Assembly (NCBI GenBank): GCA_026770615.1
Contig: MU631378.1
Location: 94,309-113,352 of the forward strand
DNA: 19,044 bases
Origin: Pavlovales sp. CCMP2436
Taxonomy: Eukaryota; Haptophyta; Pavlovophyceae; Pavlovales
Reading direction: 5' to 3'
Shown here: positions 1 through 7,510 of the stretch, piece after piece
Layout of the letters: each line of letters starts with the position of its first letter
Numbering within the stretch: the stretch's first letter is position 1
Translations under genes and position numbers: made by a program
Notes under the pieces: generated by a model
What the model saw: only the letters and a program-made list of their open reading frames with translations
The model's database searches: none
Told to the model about the DNA's origin: nothing

Positions 1-434
1 GTGGTGGTATTGGCAGATTTGGTGCTATCACCAGGGTTGGCCGCATGCGCATTCGCTGCTGCCACCGCAGGTGCCGCGGCCACGGTGGCAGCGGGCTGCC
101 TCGGCTGCGGCTGAGGCAGCGACGCGCGCCCGCCCGATAGGGTAGGAATAGCGCTCGACGTACCGTGCGCTCGTGTAGCGGCCAAAGCAGCCGCGGCTTC
201 ACTCAGCCCCAGCCCGACCGAGCCTGTGTCTGGTGCAGCGCGTCCCCTCTCCGAGCCGGGTACCGCGCCGGGTACGCTGGCAGCGCTCGGAACGGCGTTC
301 GTGCTCTCTGGCGAGCTGACGGCGGCGAGCGAGAAGAGGGCAGTCGCCGCAAGCGCGAGCGTGAGCACGAAGAGCACGCCTGACCCTCCACACGAGGTGG
401 CCTCAGCCCCTCCCACGGGCCCCGGTCGCCCCAT
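1..434 (-). CDS. Signal-anchor (type II) membrane protein, N-terminal part, cut by window edge
   Basis: An uninterrupted minus-strand frame runs from the ATG at 434 to the left edge (144 codons, no stop), with G/C-rich third codon positions. The predicted protein has about 17 polar residues, then one hydrophobic segment at about residues 18-41 (core GVLFVLTLALAATALFSLAA), then a long Ala/Pro/Ser-rich stretch with little predicted fold. A short cytosolic tail, one membrane anchor and a flexible stem is the layout of Golgi type II enzymes such as glycosyltransferases or sulfotransferases. A secreted protein with an uncleaved signal is also possible. No catalytic domain lies inside the window, so the function is unknown. 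A TATA box sits about 100 bp upstream (531-538). The C-terminus and any introns are off the edge. Confidence 0.5.
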   Translation of the reverse strand, partial: MGRPGPVGGAEATSCGGSGVLFVLTLALAATALFSLAAVSSPESTNAVPSAASVPGAVPGSERGRAAPDTGSVGLGLSEAAAALAATRAHGTSSAIPTLSGGRASLPQPQPRQPAATVAAAPAVAAANAHAANPGDSTKSANTT

Positions 435-530
435 CAGTTCATACGGTTCATACCGTTCGCGTCCGCCATCCTGTGTATTGGAAGGCCTGGCAGTGCCGCA
501 GTGGACACTGCTGTTGTCGACACCCAGAGC

Positions 531-538
531 TATATATA
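531..538 (-). promoter_or_regulatory. TATA box for the left-edge gene
   Basis: TATATATA stands alone in GC-rich sequence, 97-104 bp upstream of the minus-strand ATG at 434. This distance fits a TATA box plus a short 5' UTR. The motif is nearly palindromic, so strand is assigned from the neighbouring gene. Confidence 0.4.
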
Positions 539-1123
539 GCGGCTCAGCATGGTTCAACAGGTGTTGTTCACTCACTGACTTGGTCGACGTCAGACGTTAG
601 TCCTGGCAGCAGGGGTGGTGGTGGTAGAGGTGAGATTGGTGGTGAACTCGTAGCAATTGCCACAGGTCCCCCCCCCTCCCCCCCCCACACACAACGCTCA
701 CGTCCATTTAGGTGCGTGTGCCCTGTCCGCCGCGGCCGCCGCGGCCGCCGCGGCCACCGCGGCCGAGGCGTGCGCCCCGGTCGACACCCAGAGCTACCCA
801 GAGCTACCCGAGCTCGCCCCATCCACGACACTCACACCATCGTCACGCGGACGCCATCGTGGCCTCATTACCTCAGAGAGTACAGCCTGCGCCGGGTTGC
901 GAGTACCGGGCCACAAAGGCAAGCCGCCTCAACGGTGCCACCCTGACCCTACTGCAAGAGCCTGATCTTGATCTGGCGAAAAGATTGTAGTGCAAAAACT
1001 TGATTTGAAGCACTTGGAGACCCGTCCATCAAGGGTTGTACGTCCACAGCGTTTCCGTCTCGCGCGCGCGCGAAACCAAACTGCCGTTGCTCCAGCGCCG
1101 ACCCAAGCTCCAAGCGCCGCAAG
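539..1123. other. Intergenic, CCG-rich, no supported gene
   Basis: The stretch holds C-runs (about 667-688), a GCCGCCGCGGCC-type repeat at about 724-770 and a Pro/Ala-rich set of overlapping frames typical of GC-rich noncoding DNA. A 17-bp direct repeat, GTCGACACCCAGAGCTA, occurs at about 516-532 and again at about 780-796, where CCAGAGCTA is repeated once more. No coding frame here shows consistent codon bias. Confidence 0.4.
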
Positions 1124-1703
1124 ATGCGCATGACTCCGACCAACAAGCCCTGGTCCCTCTCCGGTTTCGGGTGGACCGGACTCGCGCGCATCGACAACAT
1201 CTGCGGAGAGGACATGCTGCCCTCCATCGAGATCAACTTCGACCTGTACGGAGGATTCGACTTCAGCTGGGAGGACATGCGCATCATCCTGACGAGCCAC
1301 CAGGCGCACTTCTCATTCTGCGAGGAGTCGGGTGACCTGCACTGGGAGAATGCTGTCGATGATCAAGTACTCCTCGGATGAGCTCGCCGCGCTCGAGCAC
1401 GAGAGGTTGAACGGGGCGCTGCCGAAACGCGATGAGGCCGACTTCAAGCGCTACTTCCGCTCGGACCACATGAACAAGCCGTCCTTGGTCGAGACACCCG
1501 TGAAGAAGAAGGTCAAGTCCAGCGTTCTGAGCCTCGAGAGCTATCACTCGCCCGAGGCAATGACTCCCGAGTCAAAATTCACCGAGGCGCTCGTGTTCAC
1601 GGAGTGCCAAGATTGTGGGGCTGAGCTCGAGCATGACGACTACCCATTCGACGCATTCTTCCTCTGTGGGTTTGCGTCTACGGGCGCAAGCGTCTCAGAG
1701 AAG
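1124..1703 (+). pseudogene. Unknown protein, coding region interrupted by one frameshift
   Basis: From the ATG at 1124 (A at -3) the first frame is strongly coding by third-position G/C bias (SLSGFGWTGLARIDNICGED onward) and ends at a TGA at about 1379. The adjacent frame takes over at about 1345-1355 (IKYSSDELAALEHERLNGAL) and stays coding to about 1700. The switch is a +1 shift within about 15 bases. The second part contains a CxxC pair (ECQDCG) and a basic KKKVKSS stretch. A candidate donor at 1704 (AAG followed by GTGTTGG) would end the exon before a C-rich tract that does not look coding. I do not recognise the family. The break may be a real lesion, a sequencing indel, or a programmed shift. 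Separate initiation at the internal ATGs is also possible. Confidence 0.45.
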
Positions 1704-2007
1704 GTGTTGGGCAGGGGTCGTAGCCGAGATTACAGCCCCCCACCCTTCGCCATTCCCACACACGCATACACACCCGCATCCAACCACCCACCCACACACC
1801 CACCCGCAATCACACTGAAGTACGGTGAGCTGCTCCCAGCCCCCCGTGAGCTGCCACCAGCCCCCCGCAGCGGTGGGCTCCCAGCACCCCGCAGCTTCAG
1901 CGCGCCAAGTTTCCGAACCTGGTCCCTGATGCGCACGCCCGGCCCACTCCTCGCCATCGTAAGGCGACTGAAAGCGGCCATGGAGACACCTCGAGTTTTG
2001 GTCTTTT

Positions 2008-2388
2008 TCACCATCGGCTGCTGTAGCCGCAGGTGATGTCCAACGGGGAAGATCCCGTTGCTCGAGACTTTCCGGCGTACACACCAGGGCGGGGAAGGAG
2101 TGTAATCCTAAAAGTTGCCCGAGCATGTTGCTTGTTAGTCGTCAGCGATGGCACGGAGGAGGCGGCACGCGCGCCAGAGGCGCCCGCAACGTGTCCAGCC
2201 GCAGCCGTTGTCGTCGTAGTCTTGGAAGTCTTGATCGTCGTCTCCGCGTGCAGCCTGCCGCGGCGCGCAGGAAGGAGCATCGTCGTCGTAGTCTTGGTAG
2301 CCTTGATCGTCGCGTACCGGCAGCCGCACGCAGCGATACCCGCCGCAGCGCACAACGAAAGCAGTAGCATGGTGACGAAGAGCATCAT
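2008..2388 (-). CDS. Short secreted Thr-rich protein, unknown function
   Basis: The start at 2388 has a near-ideal Kozak context (GCCACCATG) and a TATA-like box about 105 bp upstream. The 126-residue product begins with a hydrophobic signal-peptide-like segment (residues 1-20, MMLFVTMLLLSLCAAAGIAA) followed by a CGC motif. Two Thr/Lys repeats follow (TIKATKTTTT and TIKTSKTTTTT), encoded by a 72-bp tandem repeat. The last 30-40 codons show weaker coding bias, so the true 3' end may be a splice site or a frameshift. A second minus frame across the same repeat encodes an acidic pair, GYQDYDDD and DFQDYDDN, which could be the real C-terminus after a shift. No family recognised; a cell-surface or secreted peptide is likely. 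Confidence 0.38.
   Translation of the reverse strand: MMLFVTMLLLSLCAAAGIAACGCRYATIKATKTTTTMLLPARRGRLHAETTIKTSKTTTTTAAAGHVAGASGARAASSVPSLTTNKQHARATFRITLLPRPGVYAGKSRATGSSPLDITCGYSSRW
2211..2322. repeat. Two-copy imperfect 72-bp tandem repeat
   Basis: The segment TCGTCGTAGTCTTGG starts at 2211 and recurs at 2283, with the following bases (CTTGATCGTCG) largely conserved. The period of 72 bp is a multiple of three, so it duplicates 24 codons in any frame crossing it. Confidence 0.6.
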
Positions 2389-2490
2389 GGTGGCGCGCCA
2401 GGCAGCGTCCCTCTCGGGGGGCACCGTGTCCAACGTGCGCGAGAGCAACGGGGCTACGATGGCGGAAGAATGGAGCACTTAAATTAAAGT

Positions 2491-2498
2491 GTTTATAA
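2491..2498 (-). promoter_or_regulatory. TATA-like box for the Thr-rich secreted protein
   Basis: On the minus strand the sequence reads TTATAAAC, 103-110 bp upstream of the ATG at 2388, within a small AT-rich block. The spacing matches the TATA box of the left-edge gene. Confidence 0.35.
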
Positions 2499-2659
2499 GA
2501 CGTACGTCTGCGTCTTGTTACTAGCACTCAGATGCCCAGATGTAATTGCTGAGACCGCTATATTATTAGACTTTGATCATTAGATCAACAAAATTCCATG
2601 GTCCACCGCCGACGCTTGCTAGCCAAGAAGTACGCCGTGCGCACTGATGTCGATGAGGC

Positions 2660-3387
2660 CTAGTTACAGCGCAACTGGCCCTGGTAGTTATCATATAAAT
2701 TTTTCCAAACGTTGGTTACAGTAGGTTCACGAGCAGGCTTGGCTCTCATCGCGGCTGCGGCCGTGACGAGCGTGTCGACCAGCACGGCGGCGTGCGTGCT
2801 GTTGCTCGCAGCGGCTGCTGCCGTGCCCGGGCCGCAGACCCGTGCTCGCCTTGCGCCTCGCGTGCGCGGGGATTCATTTACATGGCCGGAGTTGAGCTGG
2901 CCCGCCAGCGCCTTGCGCGTCGCCGCCGTTGAGAAAGGACTCTTGCCGTCCTTGAGCCTGCACCAGAAGGCTTCCTGCTCGGACTTGTCGTTCGAGGCCA
3001 GCTTGCGGCCGCTGGTGCCGCCGGCGCCGAGACTGATTACCGTCTCCCAGAGAGCCCGCGGTATGTCGATGTGCGCACGAGGGCGCGCATCTCTCCCGGG
3101 CCTACGCGTGCGTCGGAGGATGGTATCGACCGTGAGTAGGGGGTGGGCACCGGTGGGCAGGCAGTAGGCAGAGCGGAGACAGGCGGAAAGAGGAGGCAGA
3201 GTCACTGGAGGCAGACTCACTTCCTGGGCGGAAGCGCCACACAGACCCAGCCCGCGAGAGGCGCGGTGGCCTGATCGAGGTCCGCGGCAAGGATGATCCT
3301 TGGGATGCGCGGCGCCTGCACAATCGGCCTGTAGAGGGGCTGAGTGCTGCTCGGGCCCGCCTCCGATACCCTCCGGCGCTGCGACAT
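2660..3387 (-). CDS. Two-exon protein of unknown function (202 aa)
   Basis: Exon 1 runs 3387 to 3221 and exon 2 runs 3101 to 2660; the intron 3220-3102 (119 nt) has GTGAGT at the donor and CGTAG at the acceptor. Exon 1 ends with two codon bases and exon 2 supplies the third (AA+G = Lys), so the phases agree. Both exons have strong G/C third positions, for example around YRPIVQAPRIPRIILAADLD and around SEQEAFWCRLKDGKSPF. The C-terminal third becomes Ala-rich and then ends TNVWKNLYDNYQGQL. No membrane segment is clear and I do not recognise a domain. The start is the first in-frame ATG; the frame stays open upstream, so an earlier exon is possible. The coding bias fades after the LAGQLNSGH segment, where a GTAAATG could be another donor. 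Confidence 0.45.
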
Positions 3388-3473
3388 GTGGCTCGACTCC
3401 GCCTCAACCTCGCTCGTGTCAGCCCGCCGCCCAGTATCCACCGCCGAGCCGAGCCGAGCCAGCAACCGAGCCC

Positions 3474-3530
3474 GCCGCCGCCGCCGTCGTCGCCGCCGTC
3501 ATCGCCGCCATCGCCGCCTCCGAGCCCGGG
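3474..3530. repeat. GCC/GTC trinucleotide tract
   Basis: Imperfect (GCC)n with GTC and ATC variants, just upstream of the start of the two-exon gene. Confidence 0.6.
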
Positions 3531-3539
3531 CTGGTGGAG

Positions 3540-3555
3540 GTGTGACATGTCACAC
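3540..3555. promoter_or_regulatory. 16-bp perfect palindrome upstream of the two-exon gene
   Basis: GTGTGACATGTCACAC is a perfect dyad, about 155-170 bp upstream of the minus-strand ATG at 3387. It could bind a dimeric regulator; there is no direct evidence. Confidence 0.25.
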
Positions 3556-3573
3556 ATGTGAATAAGCCGATTT

Positions 3574-3855
3574 TCAAAAGGGCTGAAATTGGCCTCCGCG
3601 GCCCGTTCTTGTGCCCGTGAACGCATAGCGAGAGGAGACGCAGAGCTGGATATAGGAGCAACCCCGAGCTGCGAACAACTTTGCCCCTGGCAAGCGAAGC
3701 GCCATTCCTCCAGCGTCGAGAATTAGGGAGCGGCGCGCGCGCCGCTCCCTAATCATTGAGCGCGCGGTGAGCGCAGTCAGGACCCGCTTGGGCACAGTCT
3801 CCTCGAGCACCGCGCGCTCGCCATCGGGTCCCTCAAAACCACCGTTTGTGCCCAT
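3574..3855 (-). CDS. Hypothetical ORF (93 aa), weak support
   Basis: From the ATG at 3855 the first 35 codons show good coding bias (GPDGERAVLEETVPKRVLTA). The frame then crosses a 32-bp perfect palindrome that would encode RERRARRSL, and codon use becomes less biased. It may be a short exon whose real downstream partner is elsewhere, or a fragment. No family recognised. Confidence 0.2.
   Translation of the reverse strand: MGTNGGFEGPDGERAVLEETVPKRVLTALTARSMIRERRARRSLILDAGGMALRLPGAKLFAARGCSYIQLCVSSRYAFTGTRTGRGGQFQPF
3722..3753. repeat. 32-bp perfect palindrome
   Basis: The sequence is its own reverse complement over all 32 bases, from ATTAGGGAGCGGC to GCCGCTCCCTAAT, with a CG-rich centre. 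As DNA it could extrude a cruciform; as RNA it would fold into a very stable hairpin. Confidence 0.75.
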
Positions 3856-4192
3856 CTCGAGGCCGGAGCCCGGGAGCCGCGCGGACGTCACAAGAGGGGG
3901 GGGGACCGAAAGGGGGCTGCCCTTTCACCAGCCCGGGTTTACAAGAGCACTTGCGATCAATTTTTGTTTTAAACTACAGTCTCGACTTCACCTTTTGCAG
4001 GTTATCGGTTTTAGCAGGAACGCGCTTCTCGCGCGCTGTCGCGCGAGTTGTCGTGCTTAGTGGGGTGCACAAGGCTCGGCGATGGGCGCGTAGTCGCGAG
4101 GGCCTTGTCGCAATTCCTCTCCTCTCTCCGCCCGCCTCAGTTCAGCCTCTCCTTTCTCCGCACCTGCTCACGCCCGAGCTTCGTCGAGAAAG
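3856..4192. other. Spacer without a supported gene
   Basis: G-runs at about 3895-3903, an AT-rich block with TTTTGTTTTAAACTAC at about 3961-3977, and a CT-rich stretch at about 4115-4160. TTTTAAACTAC also occurs at about 5308-5318 and may be a shared repeat fragment. No coding frame is convincing. Confidence 0.3.
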
Positions 4193-4609
4193 ATGAAAGA
4201 TGCTCTGTCACAGTTGAAGCTTAGGCGCCTTCAGGTGCGCGGCTGGCGGCGAGTACGGCCTCGCGGCGAAGCCCACCAGGTGGACTCTCGGCAATGTCCG
4301 AGTGATGAAGGAGGGGCCTGTGGCCAGGCGACCACGCGGGCCCCCAGCCACTTGAGCAAGACCTTGGAAACCACACACAGGCGTGCGCGGGCTTCTTCAA
4401 GACAGTTCACACCAAGACGGTCGAGGCCAAGCTCGAGCAAGCGCACCGAGGTCTACTTGCACCTTAACTCCTTCGGAGATACTGATCTCATCAGGCGCGA
4501 GCTGATCGACGGCGCTCGCTGACTGCATTATGAGCTCGATGTGGCCCGCTCAGCGAGGTGCTCGAATTCGACGGAGACCGGGCAGAAGCAAGCGCAGCCA
4601 CTTCATTGA
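4193..4609 (+). pseudogene. Decayed coding region, upstream part
   Basis: Coding-like segments lie in all three plus frames. One frame (4224 to about 4350) reads GEYGLAAKPTRWTLGNVRVM. A second, further on, reads FFKTVHTKTVEAKLEQA. A third (about 4438-4519) reads RTEVYLHLNSFGDTDLIRRE and then meets TGA at 4520 and, in the same frame, TGA at 4607. That last frame is the one used by the ORF at 4646-4984. At least two frameshifts and two stops would be needed to explain one ancestral gene. Spliced exons are an alternative, but I could not place phase-consistent introns. Family not recognised. Confidence 0.35.
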
Positions 4610-4645
4610 CCGGTGCGGACACGCCTGGGCAGCCAGTCTCGTTAT

Positions 4646-4984
4646 ATGTCGCTGCACAACCTGGCGCAACAGAAAGCCCAGCGGCGCGATACGCTAGTCG
4701 CGACGCAGGCGCAGAAAGATGCGGCTAAGACGCAGCGCGAGCAGGAAAAGCAGGATGAGGCTGCCGAGCTCGAGAGCAAGCACGTGCTGTGCGAGACCAT
4801 GTGCGCGTGTGTCGTCGTGCCGTTCGAGGTGGCAAAGGCGAAGTGCTGCCCGACGTGCCGCACAATCGCCGAGTCTGACCGCGCATGCGGGAAGGTGCTA
4901 TGCTCTGCTGCGCGTAATACGCCCCTGGCGGCTGAGGCAGAGGCTCGCCCAGCCCCTACTACAGCAGCGCCCGCGGCTGAGTAA
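4646..4984 (+). CDS. Cys-rich protein or C-terminal fragment (112 aa)
   Basis: This open frame starts at an in-frame ATG and follows two in-frame TGA codons, so it is either a separate small gene or the C-terminal remnant of the decayed region just upstream. The first half is charged and helix-forming (QAQKDAAKTQREQEKQDEAA), probably a coiled coil. The second half has nine cysteines in pairs, CETMC, CCPTC and CGKVLC, spaced like metal-binding knuckles. The tail is Ala/Pro-rich. The pattern suggests a zinc-binding protein, but I do not recognise a named domain. Third-position G/C bias is good through the cysteine region. Confidence 0.35.
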   Translation: MSLHNLAQQKAQRRDTLVATQAQKDAAKTQREQEKQDEAAELESKHVLCETMCACVVVPFEVAKAKCCPTCRTIAESDRACGKVLCSAARNTPLAAEAEARPAPTTAAPAAE

Positions 4985-5450
4985 TGTAACCCGACTTGGA
5001 GTACGACACTAGACGACTTGTAGAACAATAGCAGGTAGTTTGGCAAGCGTACTCATAGCAGAATTAGCCGCACCACGGTGCTTATGGGCTCTGTGCTAAA
5101 AGTGAAGTATGATTTTTCAAAATCTGCTAAAAGTACGATCCGGTGGACCGCTCGAGATCGCGGAAGGCGATTGATTCACGATCTGTGCTTCGGACACTTC
5201 TCAGCTAACACCATGACAAGGCCATACACCAACTTTCGAACAACATCGGTGCTGTCCAGCCCCCCTGATCGAATTTCAGAGCCGGAACTCTTTATCTGCA
5301 AGTTTATTTTAAACTACGACTTGCTTACGATAGAAAAGGGTAGCAGGCAGTGGGTTGCAGACATTCTGCCTCAGAAGTGGTCAACTCCGAGCGTGTAGGC
5401 GCGACGACGTTCAGTCACCCAGGCGGCATGTAGTCACCCAGGTGGCATGC
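4985..5450. other. AT-richer spacer, no gene seen
   Basis: Codon bias is absent in all frames. A short direct repeat, AGTCACCCAGGYGGCATG, occurs twice at about 5413-5449. The open frame near 5078-5398 lacks coding character. Confidence 0.35.
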
Positions 5451-5846
5451 TTAGGCGCCGATCCCAAACCGTGTCTCCCTACGGAGGTGGTACGCGCCCT
5501 CAGCCCACTCGTCGGGGTTGCCGTCGTCGTCGCTGTCAGTGCGTGTGCCGCCGCCGTTGCCGGTGCCGGTGCCGGTGCGCTCCAATCACGCGCGCGCAAT
5601 GATGACCTTGGCGTGCCCTCGAAGTGCGCACATGCCGATCTCCTGTCTCATCTTCCACAGGAGAGTGCTGCGCGCTTGCGCAGCGGAGGGGGCCCCCATG
5701 CTAGCTTAGAGCGCTCTTGCGCCCATGCTGGCGAGGTCCTCGAAGAAGGATTCCAGGTCGTCAGACCACTCGCTTAAGGCTCCAATCACGAGGGCGGCGA
5801 ACGCGGGGCCGCCTGCAGTACAGAAGGTCTGTGCGCGGGCCTGCAT
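5451..5846 (-). pseudogene. Decayed coding region with two in-frame stops
   Basis: One minus frame from the ATG at 5846 to the TAA at 5451 looks protein-coding along most of its length but contains TAA at 5708-5706 and TGA at 5588-5586. Before the first stop it reads ALVIGALSEWSDDLESFFED. Between the stops it reads LLWKMRQEIGMCALRGHAKV. After the second stop there is a Gly/Thr run and then DSDDDGNPDEWAEGAY. That last piece resembles calcium-binding DxDxDG loops of EF-hand or thrombospondin-3 type, but the residue at loop position 12 is Ala, so it is not a canonical EF-hand. Stops inside unrecognised introns are a possible alternative. No parent family recognised. Confidence 0.35.
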
Positions 5847-6276
5847 CGGGCCAGTCTGTCCGGGGGTCCTCCGATCGTGCCCTGCCCAGCAGGACAGGCC
5901 ACCCAGCTAGCCACTAAGGCATTATATGGGAGCCTGCCACCACTAGGCCTGCGGATGGGGGTTGCACACTTCCCCACCTGTCCGCAGGCACGACCCATAA
6001 CGAGAAGAGTGGCTCGCTCCGCCGGCTCTAGGGCGCAACCCCTTAGTCCGGCGGCCCGGTCTCCCGGGGCGAGAGACTGTATCTTAAGCTGGGCGTGCGT
6101 CCTCGAGGTTTAGAGCCCCTCCGCAAAATTACAACCCCGACCGACCCCCGTCCATTCGTTGAGCATGCTGCTCGGACGCCGGTTGCACCGGATGCTCAGC
6201 GGACTCCACGTATCTCATTTCTGGGGCGATTAACCGAGTAGCTTAGCTGCGTGTGGTCCTTTGCCCCGCGATCATT
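5847..6276. other. Spacer, no gene seen
   Basis: GC-rich sequence with short inverted repeats (for example GAGCATGCTGCTCGG at about 6160) and no frame with sustained coding bias. I checked for rRNA- or tRNA-like conserved blocks and saw none. Confidence 0.25.
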
Positions 6277-6990
6277 ATGACCCCCAAGTTGCTCACGCTC
6301 TTGGGACCCGATCAGTTTTACGCGCTAAGAGAGCGCAGAAAGACCGCGAGTTCCGTCCTCCGCATGGTGAACCAAGCATGCACGGGCTGCGGATGCCGCA
6401 CCAAGGGCAGGCACTAAGACCGCGAGTTCCGTCCTTCGCATGGTGGACCAAGCATGCACGGGCTGCGGATGCCGCACCAAGGGCAGGCACTTGGTCCTGT
6501 CCGCGGCGAGCCTTAGCTTCGTGAAGGTGCTGCTCGTGATTGCAGGTTCCACGCTGGATCCATACACGCTCACGGCAACTTCGGTCCTGTGCACCCAGCA
6601 GCGCGAGCAGACTGGCCGTGGCACGTACGACAGCGCCAGCAAGACGTACGTGGACAAGGCCAAGACGATCGTCGAGCCGTGCGTGCCGGACAGCGTGCTC
6701 GACTAGGTGGAGGGAAACCTCGTCGGCAAGACGGTCTGCATGCGCGTCAGCGCACGTGGTACAAGAGGCATGTCGTCGGAGCGACCCCCCGGACTCGCCT
6801 TTCCTACGCCGCCGCCCTCAACTCGACGACGCTGCTCGACCGCCTCAACTACGCGGTGAACTTTCCCGGCTTGCCGGAGGGCGCTAAGACGATCGAGTTC
6901 ACCCACAGCCAGGTCATCGACATGCACGACAACTGGCTTGCTAACCGCAAGCTGGAGGTGAACGCCCGCGAGAAGGCACTTGTTGGGCGC
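6277..6990 (+). pseudogene. Broken Cys-containing gene of unknown function
   Basis: A coding-like frame begins at the ATG at 6277 (KLLTLLGPDQFYALRERRKT) and reaches a motif CTGCGCRTKGR. It then hits a stop created by a 76-bp tandem duplication that shifts the frame. The second copy of the repeat resumes the same peptide and continues about 70 codons (SASKTYVDKAKTIVEPC) to a TAG at 6704. Reading past it, coding signal continues for about 13 codons (EGNLVGKTVCMR). The frame shifts near 6750 into a well-biased segment, LNYAVNFPGLPEGAKTIEF, that lasts to about 6985. Three lesions in 700 bp make this a pseudogene. It ends where the antisense nuclease fragment begins. The metal-binding look of the Cys motif is inference; family not recognised. 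Confidence 0.45.
6341..6492. repeat. Perfect-spacing 76-bp tandem duplication
   Basis: Units 6341-6416 and 6417-6492 differ at only a few positions. Because 76 is not a multiple of three, the duplication shifts the reading frame of the host coding region. Its high identity suggests it is recent. Confidence 0.75.
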
Positions 6991-7510
6991 CCCCTCTCCT
7001 CGGCTCAGCACGGTACTTCCGGCCGCGAGTGAGCGCCCAGTGGATGCACCAGTCCACCACGAAGTCTGGCACGGGGTAGGCGAGATTCCTGTACTCCTTG
7101 TCAGCCAAGTGGTGCTTGCCGCCGAGGTCGAGCCTCTGTGCCGCCGCGAGTATATCCGCGCGTCTCGTCTCGTTCAGCCGCAGCGACTGCGTGTGCGCCT
7201 CGGCCTCCGACTTGGCGCCGTCAAACACCAGGACGGTCTCGAGCGGATGCTCTACGACGGCGCGAATGAACTTGTGGAGGTTCGCGCGAAAGGGGAGCGT
7301 CGAGCGCTTATCGCCGCGGTAGTGCCCCGGCGCACTGCTGACCCACGCCTGCACCAGGATGTTCCCCATGTCGACCGCGATGTGGAGTGGCAGATCCTCT
7401 CCTTGCCTGCCGCAGAACTCGAACCCGACTGTCTCGACGACGGGGTTGAGCACGGCCTCGTTGATACCGACGATCGTCATCGACACAACGAGCAGCAACG
7501 CTGCGATCAT
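6941..7510 (-). pseudogene. XPG/FEN-type nuclease, N-terminal half only
   Basis: The frame (189 aa from the ATG at 7510; an inner ATG at 7480 is equally plausible) is strongly coding to about 6990. Visible motifs: IVGINEAVLNPVV at residues 13-25, like the MGIxxL start of the family; VDMGNILVQAW with Asp47, matching the first metal-binding aspartate (FEN1 Asp34); and VLVFDG with Asp97, matching FEN1 Asp86. A charged Arg-rich helix region follows, then PVPDFVVDWCIHWA as in the start of the internal (I) domain. Where the family has the acidic cluster EADAQ/EAEA, this frame has RRGGAQQ, and then it stops. The rest of the I domain and the helix-hairpin-helix part are absent. The remaining 3' sequence is shared antisense with the broken plus-strand gene. 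I conclude it is a truncated relic of a structure-specific nuclease. A short N-terminal paralogue, or continuation after an unseen donor, cannot be excluded. Confidence 0.55.

Noticed and set aside
2033..2482. Plus-strand frame of 149 codons after a CAG acceptor
   Set aside because: It is antisense to the better-supported Thr-rich gene, and its Val/Ala runs come from the repeat on the other strand. Use as a downstream exon of the 1124 gene cannot be fully excluded.
5078..5398. Plus-strand frame of about 105 codons
   Set aside because: Begins with GTG, has AT-rich random codon use and no motif.
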